Shown in pieces: positions 33,802 to 46,662 of a stretch of DNA of 64,000 bases. The position numbers and the translations under genes were made by a program. The stretch's first letter is position 1. Each line of letters opens with the position of its first letter. The notes under the pieces are model-generated. The model did no database searches, was not told the origin of the DNA, and was given only the letters and a program-made list of their open reading frames with translations. This DNA is from Desmodesmus armatus (taxonomy: Eukaryota; Chlorophyta; Chlorophyceae; Sphaeropleales; Scenedesmaceae), in assembly GCA_007449985.2 (NCBI GenBank), contig VIIQ02000844.1, positions 65,001-129,000 of the forward strand, given 5' to 3'.

Positions 33802-34283
33802 ATTGACGCGCGCCTGATGCTACTGCCAGTTCCTGCCCCGCTACCACTGCTGCTGTGGTTGCCGCGAGGCTTGTACAGCACTGAAGTGATGTACTTGCCC
33901 TTGAACCTGTGGATGGTGCTCACCTTCAATGCATTCACAGCCTGCACACATCGGCAGACACAGACACACAAGCAGCGTGTGTCAGACCAGGTGGGAGGAA
34001 AGGCAGCGCACACTGCCGGCTGCTTCTGTCCATTTTGGTGTGGCATGCGCCCGCTCAACAATCGCAAGCACAGTTGACAACATTGCAGCATACGGACAGC
34101 GCTGAATCCCGCAACGTCAAGTTGCCCTGTTATGCAGCAGCAAAACCAAGGACAGGACACCATAATCACCCACATGGCCCCGAAACAGCAGGCCGAGCCC
34201 AGGGGCGGAGAGCCCACCTTGAAACTGTCTGTGCCCTCTACTGGCTCGTCACCTTGTGTGCTGCGCTTGGCGTGGGTGTTTCC
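33711..34283 (-). CDS. 3' part of an unrecognised gene with poly-Q end
   Basis: Two minus-strand exons join in phase 0. Exon 34283-34218 encodes GNTHAKRSTQGDEPVEGTDSFK; exon 33941-33711 begins AVNALKVSTIHRFKGKYITS. Splice sites are good (acceptors GACCGCAG and GTGTGCAG; donor AAG|GTGGGC). The second exon continues VLYKPRG, a Ser/Gly-rich linker, about 20 Gln and the end PSAGQQPQHH. Exons 5' of 34283 were not resolved. The basic segment around KVSTIHRFKGKYI looks like a conserved motif but I do not recognise the family. Here the CAG tract (plus-strand CTG, 33744-33800) is coding, unlike the intronic tracts elsewhere. Confidence 0.5.
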
Positions 34284-35826
34284 CTGCGGTCAGGAACATG
34301 GTGGGGAGCACAGACTGGTTCGGCACCGGCAGGGGACTGTCCAGCTTGGTGTGCCAAGCAGCTGCTCTTCACGATGGGGTCAATGTGCCGGCTGCAAGCT
34401 ATGCCAAGGCGCCTTTGATTGCCTTCGAAGCAAGGCCCTGGAGCCGAGTGTGCTGCTGGGGCACCTGCTGCGTGCACACAACTGCAACAGCAGCACGTCT
34501 GCAGCAGCAGCAGCAACTCAGCATCAGGCCAAGCCAGGGCCTGTCAACGCTTCGATGACGGAGCCCAACGCCAGGTTTACTTTGCCAACGTAACTCAGAA
34601 GTACTTCACTAAGAGTAGGGCAAGAAAGACCTAAGCCTTGATCGCTCACCTTGTCAGCAAGGTGCCTCACGCATGCGCAGGGTACTGCTATCTGGTGCGT
34701 TGTCTAAAATGCAGCACAAGGAATGCACCCCAGTCGTTCTAGCGCTCAACTTGTGTGTCAACGATGGACTCGGGACAAATTTCTGCTGCTGCTGATGTGT
34801 CAGTGTGACGATCTGCTGCTGTGCCAATGTGAAGACCCTGGCTGCCACGCACTACCACACGAGAATGGCCCAGGGTCTGTGAAGAGAGACTGATCATTGA
34901 GTTTTGGCCAAGACTGGGCTTGCTTGGCACCCGAGACGCCTGCATCGCACTGTCGAAGTTCAGACATGTTGGTGCTGATGATCGAGCCGGAAGGGTGCTC
35001 TCCGGACGGTGTTAGGCTCACAGAGGCCCTGATGAGCTTGAATACTGAATATGATTACTCTAGAAGAGTTTCACGGCCATTCGTTTCGTGAACATCAACA
35101 TGTCACACTTCAGGTGAAAAGATTGCGGGATGCACCCTGATTATTGCCCAGACTTGTGCTGCATGGCTCCTTAAAATACTCAGCACGCACTCATAAGCAC
35201 TGATATTTTTCTACCATATACCTTCTCATTACAACGACACTGCATCCACGGTGGCTGATCTTACAAACGTGGCTCAACAAGACTGGGACAAGTAGTGCTG
35301 CTCCAAAACCTCATAGACAAGGTGAAATTGGTATTACCACGGTTTTCTCCTGCTTGCGATTGTTCTCCGGCACGGGGTTGGGATCATCAGCATCAAACTG
35401 AGCTAAGAGTGCAGCTGCAGCCCCACACACAGCACAATCAGTAGTATCGGCTACCTGGTTTGCTACGACTGCAGCAACGTCCCACAGTGGCGGTCTGTAG
35501 TTTGCCTAGTGGGCCACTGCAACAAGTCCGGAAGCAGTAATGCTGTACTGGGGGGTTCAGTGCGGCACAGGCCACTGTAGGACTCAACATTGGATGCATA
35601 ATATGCTGTTGGACGCTGCACGACATGCTCGCTGGCCCTCAACGAGTCTGCCACCACAGGTCAGCCTGGTGGCTGACTGTGCTGCGTAACCCCTTCATCA
35701 TCCATACGACCTGCTCAAAAGCAGACGCGTGAGTCATGATTGGTTTCATTGTAGCTCTTACGCATGCAGGCAGGAGTCTCTGAGTTACCTATTGTGATCC
35801 GCGGACGTGTGTGCAGGTTCGCTCAG
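34284..35826. other. Unresolved region
   Basis: Probably contains upstream exons of the minus-strand gene ending at 33711 and the promoter of the plus-strand gene starting at 35827. No exon chain could be defended. 35090-35260 is clearly AT-richer than its surroundings. Confidence 0.35.
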
Positions 35827-38800
35827 ATGGGCGGGACTCGAAGTGCTGCCGGCCTGGGACTGCTGATTGTCCTGGCTGCTGCATCTGGAGCCCTCACAGG
35901 TGAATTTGAGTTGGCTTTCCGCACTTCAGAGGCACCCCTGCTCAATGTGAATGAGCTGCTGCACTCACTGGCAGTTACTGCTGCTGCCACCACTGCAATC
36001 GACATCCGGCTCTATGATGTGACCTCAGACACTCAAGCAGCTGACTGAAATTGACAACCGGATGGAGAATGCATCTTGGACCTCAGGCACAGTTGCAATA
36101 TCGGCTTGCGAAGTGTGTTGTGCGTCCAGTTGTGCGGGTAGTGTCGTCACAAACATGGCATGTTGCTGGTCTATGCAGCCAATGACTGTCCTTGGTCTGA
36201 TGCACAACCTTCACTTTTGACCATTTGAGAAGCAGGAACGCTGCCGCGACCATACAAGCAGCCCTGACACTGTGCCGCAGAGGGCTTGTTTAAATCAGGA
36301 TGGTAGCCTTGGTTACGAGGGGCGAAAACAAGGCTCTACTAAGGTAGGCCTTACTAGGCCTTCGTTCGGGCTTAGTAGGTCGCCGACCTTGATAGGGCGC
36401 GAACAACCAAGCCTAGTCGAACAAGCCTTCGCAATCAAGCCTTTGTAAATGTCATAAATAAGGCTTGTTAATCAACGCATGTGCAGCCACAGCGCAGCAC
36501 ACAGTTAAGCCCTTCGTGCCAGCACCAGACGATGCTTTTTGGGCATCAATGCATGCCATGGCAGTGCCATATGATCCGATTGCCGTTACAAACAGCTGAT
36601 GTGTGCCACCAAGATGCCTTTGCACACCAGCAACGTCCTGACGAACAGCACATCTGAGCTGTAGCAGCGATCATAAACAAAGATGCAACACACCCATGAC
36701 CGCCTGCAGGCGCCTGCTGAGCAGCTGCCTCGCAGCTTGACCTGCTCCAATGTGTGACACTACGTTCTCAGATGCTCTGATGATCAGCTGCCAGTGTTCC
36801 TCATGCTGCTCTCTCAGGACCTGCAGAAGGCGGACACATGAAGAAGGATTTGCAGTGGGCGATGTGATCCTGTGTAGCAGATGCAACCAGCATGCTTGGG
36901 GGCCCTCCACAAGCCTACGTTCAGGGGGATGCAAGACAACCGCACCTGCTGCCTCCCAGCACTGGTGCTTGCCTACTTGAGATGCTGTTGTGCAGTGCTG
37001 CTGCTGCTGCTGCTGCTGTGTCAACACAAAGTGTGCAGGCGCTGCAGTGACTGCTGCAGGCTGAGGTGACCTGCTGCTTGGCTGGTAAGCAGCGCTTAAT
37101 CAGGCAGACAGCACCCCTGTCAGTTGCCCAGGCAGTGCAATCAGTGTGCTCACCTGTCCATCGCCACATTACCTGCGATGTTGGTGTCTTTGGCTGGGTT
37201 GCGGGCAGTGGTGGTGCTGTCCACGCTGCACAGTTTGCAGTGCTGGAGTTGGGTCAGGACACTCCAGATCAAACCTTCTGCATGCCTGTAGGTGGTTCAG
37301 GAACAGAATAGTGCGTCTCAGTTCCTAAAGTGCTATTTGGTGTGCAGTAAACATCATAAGTGTAGTCTGCACTGTTGCCCCCTGCTCTCCTGACTGCCAG
37401 TGCTGTGGAGTTAGCAAAGTCCCAGCACACGATCAGGGGTGATCTGTCGCACCACAGCTTCAATGTATCATCAATGCAGATTCATGCACGACTACACAAA
37501 CAGCAATTCTCAACTTCAGACTCACGATGGGAAGCAGTGGCAAGGGTGGTGCACGTGTCACTGCTCACGACACTGCCCAGTCTCTGGTCGGAGGGCTGCA
37601 CAAAGATGATCAGCATCCGACGTTAAGTATACCAGACTGTAGCGGCACCGTAACACACGACCACAGGCAGGATGCCTTCACTGTACCTGTCAACTGTCAG
37701 ATCTATCAGCACACCTCTGCCCTCAGTCCTCTGGTTAGCCGCCTGGAGCCGCCTGCCGTCGATAACGTAAATGGAACAGTTCCCATATTCGTTTCATACA
37801 CTGTTGAGTCGGGGCTGTGGAGACATCCGCTTCCAGCAACATGGTGATCTCCTGCCGCTGGCTGTATGTATCGCGTTCGACGGTGAAGGAGTTCTCGTTT
37901 TGTAAAACATCTTTTGCCCTATGAAATGTGTTCGTTCAACCATCGACCAGAGGTTCACACAACTACAGCTGTCTGATTCAAACGTAGCTGCGACAGGCCC
38001 TCCCACATCAATTCACTGCCCATCAGGCCTTATCACGCATCTGAAGCGCTTCAAAAGCGTTTCTGAGGCCAAACCTGTGTGTCTCGTGCTGCTTTGGAGT
38101 GTTTTTGGGCTTCGTGTAAGTGATCAAGCCTTGTCGCCCTCTAGCAACCTGGTAATCTGTCGCTCGACCAAGGGCTACAGGACGACCAAGCCATACTCAA
38201 CCAACCCTGCATAACCTTGTCCGCCCTTGGTTGCTGTCGCGCCCTTGATAGCCGGCTTAGCAGCAGGTGCGTAACTAAGGGCGAAGTTAGTAACGAAGCC
38301 TACCAAGCCTACCAAGCGTCGGTCGAACAAGCCCTTTCCGGCATAGTGTGAACAGTGGTTAGATGTGTATGCGTAACACAACTGGTTGGCCAAGCATAGC
38401 CAACATGGACATGCGGATGACTGCAGCAGGCCTTGCAACACCCCACAAGCGATGCTTGACGGCTGCCACACATTGTGCCTGATATGGCAAACCCAAACAG
38501 CGCATTGGTGTCCTTTTTGTTGCTGCGTCCAGTCCTGGGAGCTGACGCCGAGTGGACGATCCAGGCCATCAACGCGCCGGGCGCTGATGCCTTGAGCAGT
38601 ATCACTGCCACCGTTGGTGTCAAGTCCACAAGTCCTGCCAGCTACACTGTGTGGCACAAAGCTGGACACATCACAATCATCAACAAATGTGCAGACGACT
38701 CTTACACAGATGCCCATCAGGGTTGCAGGGAGGGACACGGGCATGGGTGAGCCTAAGGATCTCCAACATGAGAACGATGGGCATGGAGAGGCCCTCCTGG

Positions 38801-41800
38801 GGAAAATGGGGAGCACTTTCAGCAAGTGGGCTTTCAGTGCCTACCCGCTGCCATGGTCGGCAGGACTTACCTGCCCGGCATGCGAACAGTGGAGAGAGCT
38901 TGCCGATACCATGGACTGCGCCCTTAAAATCACAAAGCCTCCTGTTGATCCAGTAAAGTGCCCCAATGGCACTGGCGAGATCGAAACGGTCTTCAAATGC
39001 ATTCCACCCGGTGGACCAGATTGCCCCGGCCGTAGGCGTGGCTACATGTGGCACACAGGGAAAGACGCTGCAAAGAAGAAGATGGTGGCTTACTGCAACC
39101 CTGACCTGTAAGAACCATTCTGATGTGTTTGGCTTGAACATGTGTACCATGTGAACGCAGGTGCTGAATTGAATCCTTCAATGCAGTGCAGTACATTGAT
39201 GCTGAGTCATCTTCTGTCATCTGCTTGTGAGGCCAAGGTTTCAGCCACTATGCCGGAAAGGGTTTGTTCGACCGACGTTGGTTGGTAGGCTTGGTAGGCT
39301 TCGTTACTAACTTCGCCCTTAGCTACGCACCTGCTGCTAAGCCGGCTATCAAGGGCGCGACAGCAACCAAGGGCGGACAAGGTTATGCAGGGTTGGTTGA
39401 GTATGGCTTGGTCGTCCTGTAGTCCTTGGTCGAGCGACAGATTACCAGGTTGCTAGAGGGCGACAAGGCTTGAATCACTTACACGAAGCCCAAAAACACT
39501 CCAAAGCAGCACGAGACACACAGGTTTGGCCTCAGAAACGCGTTTGAAGCGCTTCATTTGCGTGATAAGGCCTGATGGGCAGTGAATTGATGTGGGAGGG
39601 CCTGTCGCAGCTACGTTTGAATCAGACAGCTGTAGTTGTGTGAACCTCTGGTCGATGGTTGAAGGAACACATTTCATAGGGCAAAAGATGTTTTACAAAA
39701 CGAGAACTCCTTCACCGTCGAACGCGATACATACAGCCAGCGGCAGGAGAGCACCATGTTGCTGGAAGCGGATGTCTCCACAGCCCCGACTCAACAGTGT
39801 ATGAAACGAATATGGGAACTGTTCTATTTACATTATCGACTGCAGGCGGCACAGGCGGCTAACCAGAGGACTGAGGGCAGAGGTGTGCTGATAGATCTGA
39901 CAGTTGACAGGTACAGTGAAGGCATCCTGCCTGTGGTCGTGTGTTACGGTGCCGCTACAGTCTGGTATACTTAACGTCGGATGCTGATCATCTTTGTGCA
40001 GCCCTCCGACCAGAGACTGGGCAGTGTTGTGAGCATTGACACGTGCACCACCCTTGCCACTGCTTCCCATCGTTAGTCTGAAGTTGAGACTTGCTGTTTG
40101 TGTAGTCGTGCATGAATCTGCATTGATAATACATTGAAGCTGTGGTGCGACAGATCACCCCTGAGCGTGTGCTGGGACTTTGCTAACTCCACAGCACTGG
40201 CAGTCGGGAGAGCAGGGGACAACAGTGCAGACTACACTGATGATGTTTACTGCACACCAAATAGCACTATAGGAACTGAGACGCACTAACTTGTTCCTGA
40301 ACCACCTACAGGCATGCAGAAGGTTTGATCTGGAGTGTCCTGACCCAACTCCAGCACTGCAAACAGCGTGAACGGCACCACCACTGCCCGCAACCCAGCC
40401 AAAGACACCAACATCGCAGGCAATGTGGCGATGGACAGGTGAGCACACTGATTGCACTGCCTGGGCAACTGACAGGGATGCTGTCTGCCTGATTAAGCGC
40501 TGCTTACCAGCCAAGCAGCAGGTCACCTCAGCCTGCAGCAGTCACTGCAGCGCCTGCACACTTTGTATTGACACAGCAGCAGCAGCAGCAGCAGCACTGC
40601 ACAACAGCATCTCAAGTAGGCAAGCACCAGTGCTGGGAGGCAGCAGGTGCGGTTGTCTTGCATCCCTCTGAACGTAGGCTTGTGGACGGCCCCCAAGCAT
40701 GCTGGTTGCATCTGCTACACAGGATCACATTGCCCACTGCAAATCCTTCTTCATGTGTCCGCCTTCTGCAGGTCCTGAGAGAGCAGCATGAGGAGCACTG
40801 GCAGCTGATCATCAGAGCATCTGAGAACGGAGAACGTAGTATCACACATTGGAGCAGGTTAAGCTGCGAGGCAGCTGCTCAGCAGGCGCCTGCAGGCGGG
40901 TGTGTTGCATTTTTGTTTATAATCGCTGCTACAGCTCAGATGTGCTGTTTGTCAGGACGTTGCTGGTGTAAAGGCATCTTGGTGGCACACATCAGCTGTT
41001 TGTAACGGCAATCGGATCATATGGCACATGCATTGGTGCCCAAAAAGCATCGTCTGGTGCTGGCACGAAGGGCTTAACTGTGTGCTGCGCTGTGGCTGCA
41101 CATGCGTTGATTAACAAGCCTTATTTATGACATTTACAAAGGCTTGATTGCGAAGGCTTGTTCGACTAGGCTTCGTTGTTCGCGCCCTATCAAGGTCGGC
41201 GACCTACTAAGCCCGAACGAAGGCCTAGTAAGGCCTACCTTAGTAGAGGCTTGTTTTCGCCCCTCGTAACCAAGGCTACCATCCTGATTTAAACAAGCCC
41301 TCTGCGGCACAGTGAGCCTGCACATGATGCTGCATGCTGTGCCAGCACAGGCGCCAGTGGCTGTGTTTTGCTTGGAACAGTACTGCCAAAATCGGGGTGT
41401 CGAACACTGTGTTGATCACACAACCCTGCCACACGCAGTGCGCGCACATGCACTTCAGCCTGCCAGAAGGTGTGCTGCAACCTGACACAATGTATTGTTG
41501 TTGACGTTGGTCACAGGTTTGGCAGAGGAAAAGCCCCAGGGGAAGCCTGCAAGGAGAACAGTTCTATCATACCTTTCTCAGTAAGTGCAACATGGCCAGC
41601 TGTGTGTTTACAACATGTTTGGTAGTGACTCATGATTTGTGGACTGTGACCCAGGCCCCCTTTGACACACTCACAGGGCCTGCCAGCAGCCTGTCATTGA
41701 CTCAAAGAGACTGGGGTGCCCACTACGATGCAGAGGGGCAGTGACAAATGTCACAGCAAGTCGTGTGGAGAAGCACCGCCCGGCGCTTTTGCGTCAATAG

Positions 41801-43640
41801 ACTATGCACTATGCACATGACATGCGCTGCCAGCGATGGTGATCATGTAGGCACCAATCTGCATGGTTGATTACTACTGATATGCAGCAGGGGTTCTACA
41901 TGCATGATGTCCCAGACTCTGGGACATAGTCTGCGATAACAACCCCTGATGTGCATTACATTGCAATGTGTGCTGTCCTTGCCCTTCCTGCCCAACTTCA
42001 TATGCGTGCAGTTTGGCTCGTTGTGGGAGATCTCACGGAACGATGCCGGCGTCGACTATCCAGACCTGAGCACAAACTACAATGCAGACGTATGCAAGTC
42101 AGACCCTTGTAGGATGTAAGACAACAACATGTATGTTTGCTGCCATGACCCGGGCTGGTGCCAAAAGAACCGGTGTGACAATACCACTTGGGCCAACACC
42201 ACTTTGGCAAGTGCCAACGTCTTCTTCAACATACCATGTAGGTTCAGAGCGTGACGCTGTGGTTGGTTGGTGATGTATAGACCCACCTCGCTTTGCATCC
42301 TCGTGGACAGAGTTGGCGGCCTGTCAATGAGTGATCCTCATGTTCATAGGTGCTCAAAGAATGTGCTGCACTGTGTTTCAGTCTGCTTTGACACAGTGCG
42401 CACAGAGTATGCTTTTGCCTCCTCGAGTTCGGGCGACACCTGTGCTGCAGCCTCAGCCCTCAGCAGCAAAACAACTATGTGTAGCCAATAGCCTCGCTGT
42501 GTGCACTGCTGCTTGCTGCTGCTGCCCCGAACATGTGGTTTGCTGCTCCTGATTGCCGTAATGTCCAAGCAGTTGCTGTCGACACCAACACGGATTGCAC
42601 TACCAATGGTGGAACTCCGCCCAAGCATCACTGGGAATGCATGTATGCTGGGTGCCCAGGTGAGCGGCGCTTCATGCGGCCACAGAACCTGCCGCTGTGT
42701 TTGGTTCTACACGCTGCCCAGCGCTGGCCCTGGCAGCCAGGTTGCTTAGCAAGCTTGGCGCTGCACTGTTGGCCTGGGCATGTGTGCATTGGTGCAAGAA
42801 AGAGACATGTGCAGGTGTCAATTGTCCTGGTGCGCATCGTATGGGAAGGCGGTGCCTGCAGCCTGCCTGTGGATGCCACTGCTAGCTAGCAGTGCTAGAC
42901 AACCGTGATCAATGTGCATGATGCAGCACACAGGCCAACCTTGTGCCTTGTGTTGCATACCAGAAGCAGTGCAGACGCAGGTGGATGCATGCATCTGGTG
43001 CTGCGCGCTTGCAAACCGAGCTCTTCGTCCACACTCATGCATCTACAAGCCGCTTGTGTAGATGGAAGGCTGAGCTGCATCTGATGGCCTGTTCAAGGTT
43101 AATGACTGTTCTGTGTCGACTTGCATGTGTATGCTGTGTGCAGACGCCTACCAGATCCCCGCTCCATGGGAAGGTGCACAATGGACCTGCAACCCAAACT
43201 CTGACAGATGGTACACAATCACCTTCTGCCCCAGGGGGAGCGTGTTTGTCGATGACAGCGACGAACCCCTCCTGGGCGGGGCCGAATGCGGGGACGACAA
43301 GATGCCAAAGGGCCACTGGCCTTTCGGTGGCTGTTGGCACAAGCCGCCAAAGGTCCCAAAGCCACCGAAGGGCCCCAAGCCGCCACGCAGGGCGGGCTTC
43401 GGTTCCTCCCTGGCCTCATCAGCAACAGCAGAACCTGTTGTTGCAGTGAGCGCTGACTCTGACAACTCCGCAGTGCTGAATGCTGCACTCCCTCCTGCGC
43501 CAGCTGTTGCGCCCGCCCCGCTGGATTCCAGCCTGCCAGACCCTGCTCCTGTCACTGGGGACCCAGATGCTGCTTCCACTGTGCCGGTGATGCTGGAGGT
43601 TCCGGTTACTGCTGCTGCCACAGACTCAGGTGCCCCTTGA
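35827..43640 (+). CDS. Secreted cysteine-rich protein with Pro-rich tail
   Basis: Proposed exons: 35827-35899, 38533-38721, 38864-39107, 41517-41580, 42012-42237, 42573-42659, 43144-43640. They sum to 1380 nt (459 aa) with phases consistent. Exon 1 is a signal peptide (MGGTRSAAGLGLLIVLAAAS). The mature part is rich in Cys and Trp (WTIQAINAPG; LTCPACEQW; VCCHDPGWCQKNRCDN; HHWECMYAGC; WTCNPNSDRWY). A Pro/Lys stretch (KPPKVPKPPKGPKPP) and an Ala/Pro/Val tail follow. It is likely extracellular or wall-associated; the family is not recognised. Problem: a TAA at 42117-42119 interrupts the fifth exon. The adjacent AGGAT|GTAAGA could serve as a donor to a 42212 acceptor, which would remove the stop and a Cys-rich stretch. 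An optional exon at 42382 is also possible. The exon 2 donor is weak. Introns 1 and 3 each carry a transposon. Confidence 0.55.
36268..38348 (+). mobile_element. CACTA-like non-autonomous DNA transposon, copy 1
   Basis: About 2081 bp. Starts CACTGTGCCGCAGAGGGCTTGTT and ends with the reverse complement of CACTATGCCGGAAAGGGCTTGTT (terminal inverted repeats about 19 of 23 matching; written here as two ends). Flanked by a 3-bp direct repeat TGA (36265-36267 and 38349-38351). A CACT(A/G) terminus plus 3-bp target duplication is the hallmark of the CACTA/EnSpm superfamily. No transposase frame of useful length is seen inside, so it is non-autonomous. It lies in intron 1 of the secreted Cys-rich gene. 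Confidence 0.85.
39246..41314 (-). mobile_element. CACTA-like non-autonomous DNA transposon, copy 2 (inverted)
   Basis: About 2069 bp, nearly identical to copy 1 but in opposite orientation: the CACTATGCCGG end is on the left and the CACTGTGCCGC end on the right. Flanked by its own 3-bp direct repeat AGC (39243-39245 and 41315-41317). The different target duplications show two separate insertions, not one fold-back element. It lies in intron 3 of the same gene. Small substitutions and indels separate the copies. Confidence 0.85.
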
Positions 43641-44156
43641 GGTTTCTTAGGCACGCCTGGTGAAGAGTCGAGCTTCTTGGAGGCTTAGACCCACCAGGTG
43701 GCAGACGGTGTGATCGTGCTTCGTCACGTAGTTGTTCGCGTTGCGTTGCTTGAAGTTGCCGATTGTAGGTGCTTCGCATGCGCTGTGCATGCTGAAGGTT
43801 GTCTGAGGTTGGTTGCGCGACCTCTGGAACTGACGTACACGTTTTTGTAGTTTTGTTGTGTAATCGCACTTGCATTGACAAATGTAGCTCGCTCACGTTG
43901 CTGATGGCAGCTGCAGTGCTGCCACCAAGGGGTTTGTGATCCGATGTGAGATTTGAGTGGGAGTGCGTGCATTCAACGGACATGATGAGGATGCGGGTTG
44001 GGACCAAGTGAGTGGGCATGTGAGGCAAGCTGTCTGCCAGGCAGCTTGCCCACTTGGAGTGGCGGGGCTGTGTCAGTATGCATGACTCTCACACAACATA
44101 TGAAATAGTTATCAGTCATGATGACCAATTGGGTTTGGTGTTATTTGTTTTGGTGG

Positions 44157-44187
<31 letters not shown>

Positions 44188-46662
44188 GCTGGTGGTGGTG
44201 GTGGTATGTGTGTGAGGGGGGGGGGGGGGGGGGCAAAACCAACCTGTCAACAGATGCATGCGCTGACACGCACGCACGCATGTGACAGATGAAAGTCATC
44301 AGCCAAGCTGTAACCGATTAGGTTTAGTGCGTTTTGTGGTGGTAGTGGTGGTGGTGTGTGTGGGGGGGCGGGAGGGGGGGGGAAGACCTGTGTGTGTGGG
44401 GGGAGAGATCACCAGTCAGAACGCCTGTTGCGCTGCGCCTGCCACCGTTGAGGGTGGTCACACGGCTGCATGCGTCACCTGCTCCTAAATGGTAAGGTGG
44501 CCGCTGTGTTTGGTATCGTGAGCCTCTCGTAGTGCACAAAAACAATGTCTTTCTTGGCATCATCCTTGTGGTGGTGGACATTCCGATTTGGAGCCTCTTT
44601 TGGTCAGTCTTTTGATGGGCTGGTACCAGCAAACAATCTGAGATACTGCGTGAAAATGGCTTGTCAGCATTGTGTGCATGCAGTAACGTCGTTCCCTGGC
44701 GTGGCATGTTTGGTGTAGTTCTCACTGTGTACATGTGTCTAGGTGAGTGCATGCAGTTTGCACTGCCTATGAATTACAGAACAGAGGGGATTCCATCTGC
44801 ATGCCATTGTCAACATTGCATCTTTGTTTGATCCACCTGCCACCGTTGAGGGTGGTAGCACTGCTGCATGCGTCACCTACACCCCTCTTGAGAAGGGTCC
44901 CAGCTGCAGTATGGCAGTTACATTGAGTTGTACTGCCTTCATTCCAGATGCCACACAGCATCACAGGGGTGGATGGCATATGCATGAGTCTTGGGTTGGT
45001 TGGCTGGTGGTACCACCTCGATGATACACTGCACTGCCTTGCTGTTGCTTGTGCTGTCCTGTGTACTACCTCGTTGATGCACTGCACTGCTGCAGCTGCA
45101 CTTTTGTTGTTTGCTGTGCTGTCCCAGGCTTGCAGGCAGTCGCTAGAAGCTCTCGGCTTGGTCATATGAGTCAATTTGTACAGCATGTTGCTAATCGCTG
45201 CACTTTTGAAAAGTGGCTCAGTAGGCTGTTGTGTCACAGGCAGTGTCAATTCAGGAAAGTCTGTACAGTGTGGGCTGCCAGGACAAGACTGGACTCAACA
45301 GAACCGTGGTTGCTGCAGCTGCTGGACATGCGGGATCCGATCAGGGTTCCTACTGTCTGGGGTGCCACCCCAGACACCGCGGCGGTGTTGAGGCGGTGTG
45401 TGTGTCGCTGCCTCAAACCCATTTGTGAAGGGGAGCCTAGGCTGGGTCAAGTGAAGGGTTAGGGAGAGATGCAGGACAGGGATGGTACCAGCCTCTGGTC
45501 TTTAAAGGAATCCTACATCCAAAGATCGATGCGTACAACGGATGCTTTCGCCTTGTATTCGCATTGCGTGCTGACAGTTCTGTGTTCTGAGATAGGGTTT
45601 GTTGGTGGCTGCATGGAGTGTGTGACTCCACAGGAATTGGGTGCCTCCATTTGCATCCAACGTCATGCATCCCTTGGTGGATCAATCCACCTGCCACCGT
45701 TGAGGGTGGTAGCACTGCTGCATGCGTCATCTGCACCCCTCTTCAACGGTCTCCGGATGCCTGGTGTGTGCTGCCACAGCCTGAGGGGCCCCCCTGCCAG
45801 CATCTTGTTCTTGGCAATACGATTGCATGATGTTTGTACTGACTGACCATGCGTGTATCTGGAGGCCTGGTCACTCACAGAGCTGATGGTAAGATGTTGG
45901 TGGCAACACAATAAGTGCTCCTTGTGATTGATGTGACTGTTATGACTGTTACAATTGTACGTGATCCAGGGCGAGGTTGGCCTGAGTGCTTGGGTGCAAC
46001 AGTCACTGCTTGCACCGCAAAATATTTCCTGTTTGCGGCAGTGGTGGCGCACGATGCAACACCCATTGCACACAGGAAAACTGACAAACCAACTTAACAG
46101 TCGGCCTCGCTTGATGCAAGCTGTGTCCATGCCTGTGCACATCAAAGGTTGCTGTGCTGCCAGAAATTTCTTCAACCTTGTGTCAGCCTGGCACTCAGGG
46201 GGCACGGCTCGAGCTGGTTACACAGCCCCTGGCTCCCTGAGATCCAGTTTGTCCAGTTTGTGCTTCTTTGGATGTCCTAAATCTTTATCGAGGCAGTTGC
46301 GAGTGGGTCATTGGCAGCTGCAAGTACTGCAGTACTGCCCAGCAGTAAAGTAGTCAAAACGCCGTTGGGCCATTGAGTGACTGCAAGCAAGAACAACGGT
46401 TGTTTGAAACCAACAAACGCACAAGCATTCACGCTAAGAGTCGCTGCATCTACAGTTTTGCTGAATCGAAACGCAATCCATTTTGAGCACGGAAGCAGGC
46501 ACGTCCTGAGGAAGTGAAGAATGCTGATAAAGCGATAATTTGTCTCTTTCAAATTATCGTGACCAGCTGGATACTCATCGCTGCACAACAGACAGACAGT
46601 AACAGCACAGCAACCCTGCCTGGCAGGCCAGGCCACACAGAAGCCAAGCACAGCAGGAAGAC
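43641..46662. other. Repeat-bearing intergenic region
   Basis: About 3 kb with no supported gene. It contains (GGT)n at about 44152-44205, G-runs at 44217-44233 and about 44364-44381, a ~170-bp diverged tandem duplication (about 44115-44230 versus 44294-44385) and three copies of a CCACCGTTGAGGGTGG-containing repeat. Confidence 0.5.
44438..45745 (+). repeat. Three dispersed copies of a CCACCGTTGAGGGTGG repeat
   Basis: Copies begin at about 44438, 44837 and 45689. The core CTGCCACCGTTGAGGGTGGT is followed by CTGCATGCGTCA. The second and third share about 100 bp including CACCCCTCTT. The core is itself a hairpin (CCACC ... GGTGG). Possibly fragments of a mobile element. Confidence 0.75.

Noticed and set aside
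36268..41314. A single large fold-back element or hairpin gene
   Set aside because: Each arm has its own complete termini and its own 3-bp target duplication (TGA, AGC), so two independent insertions explain it better.
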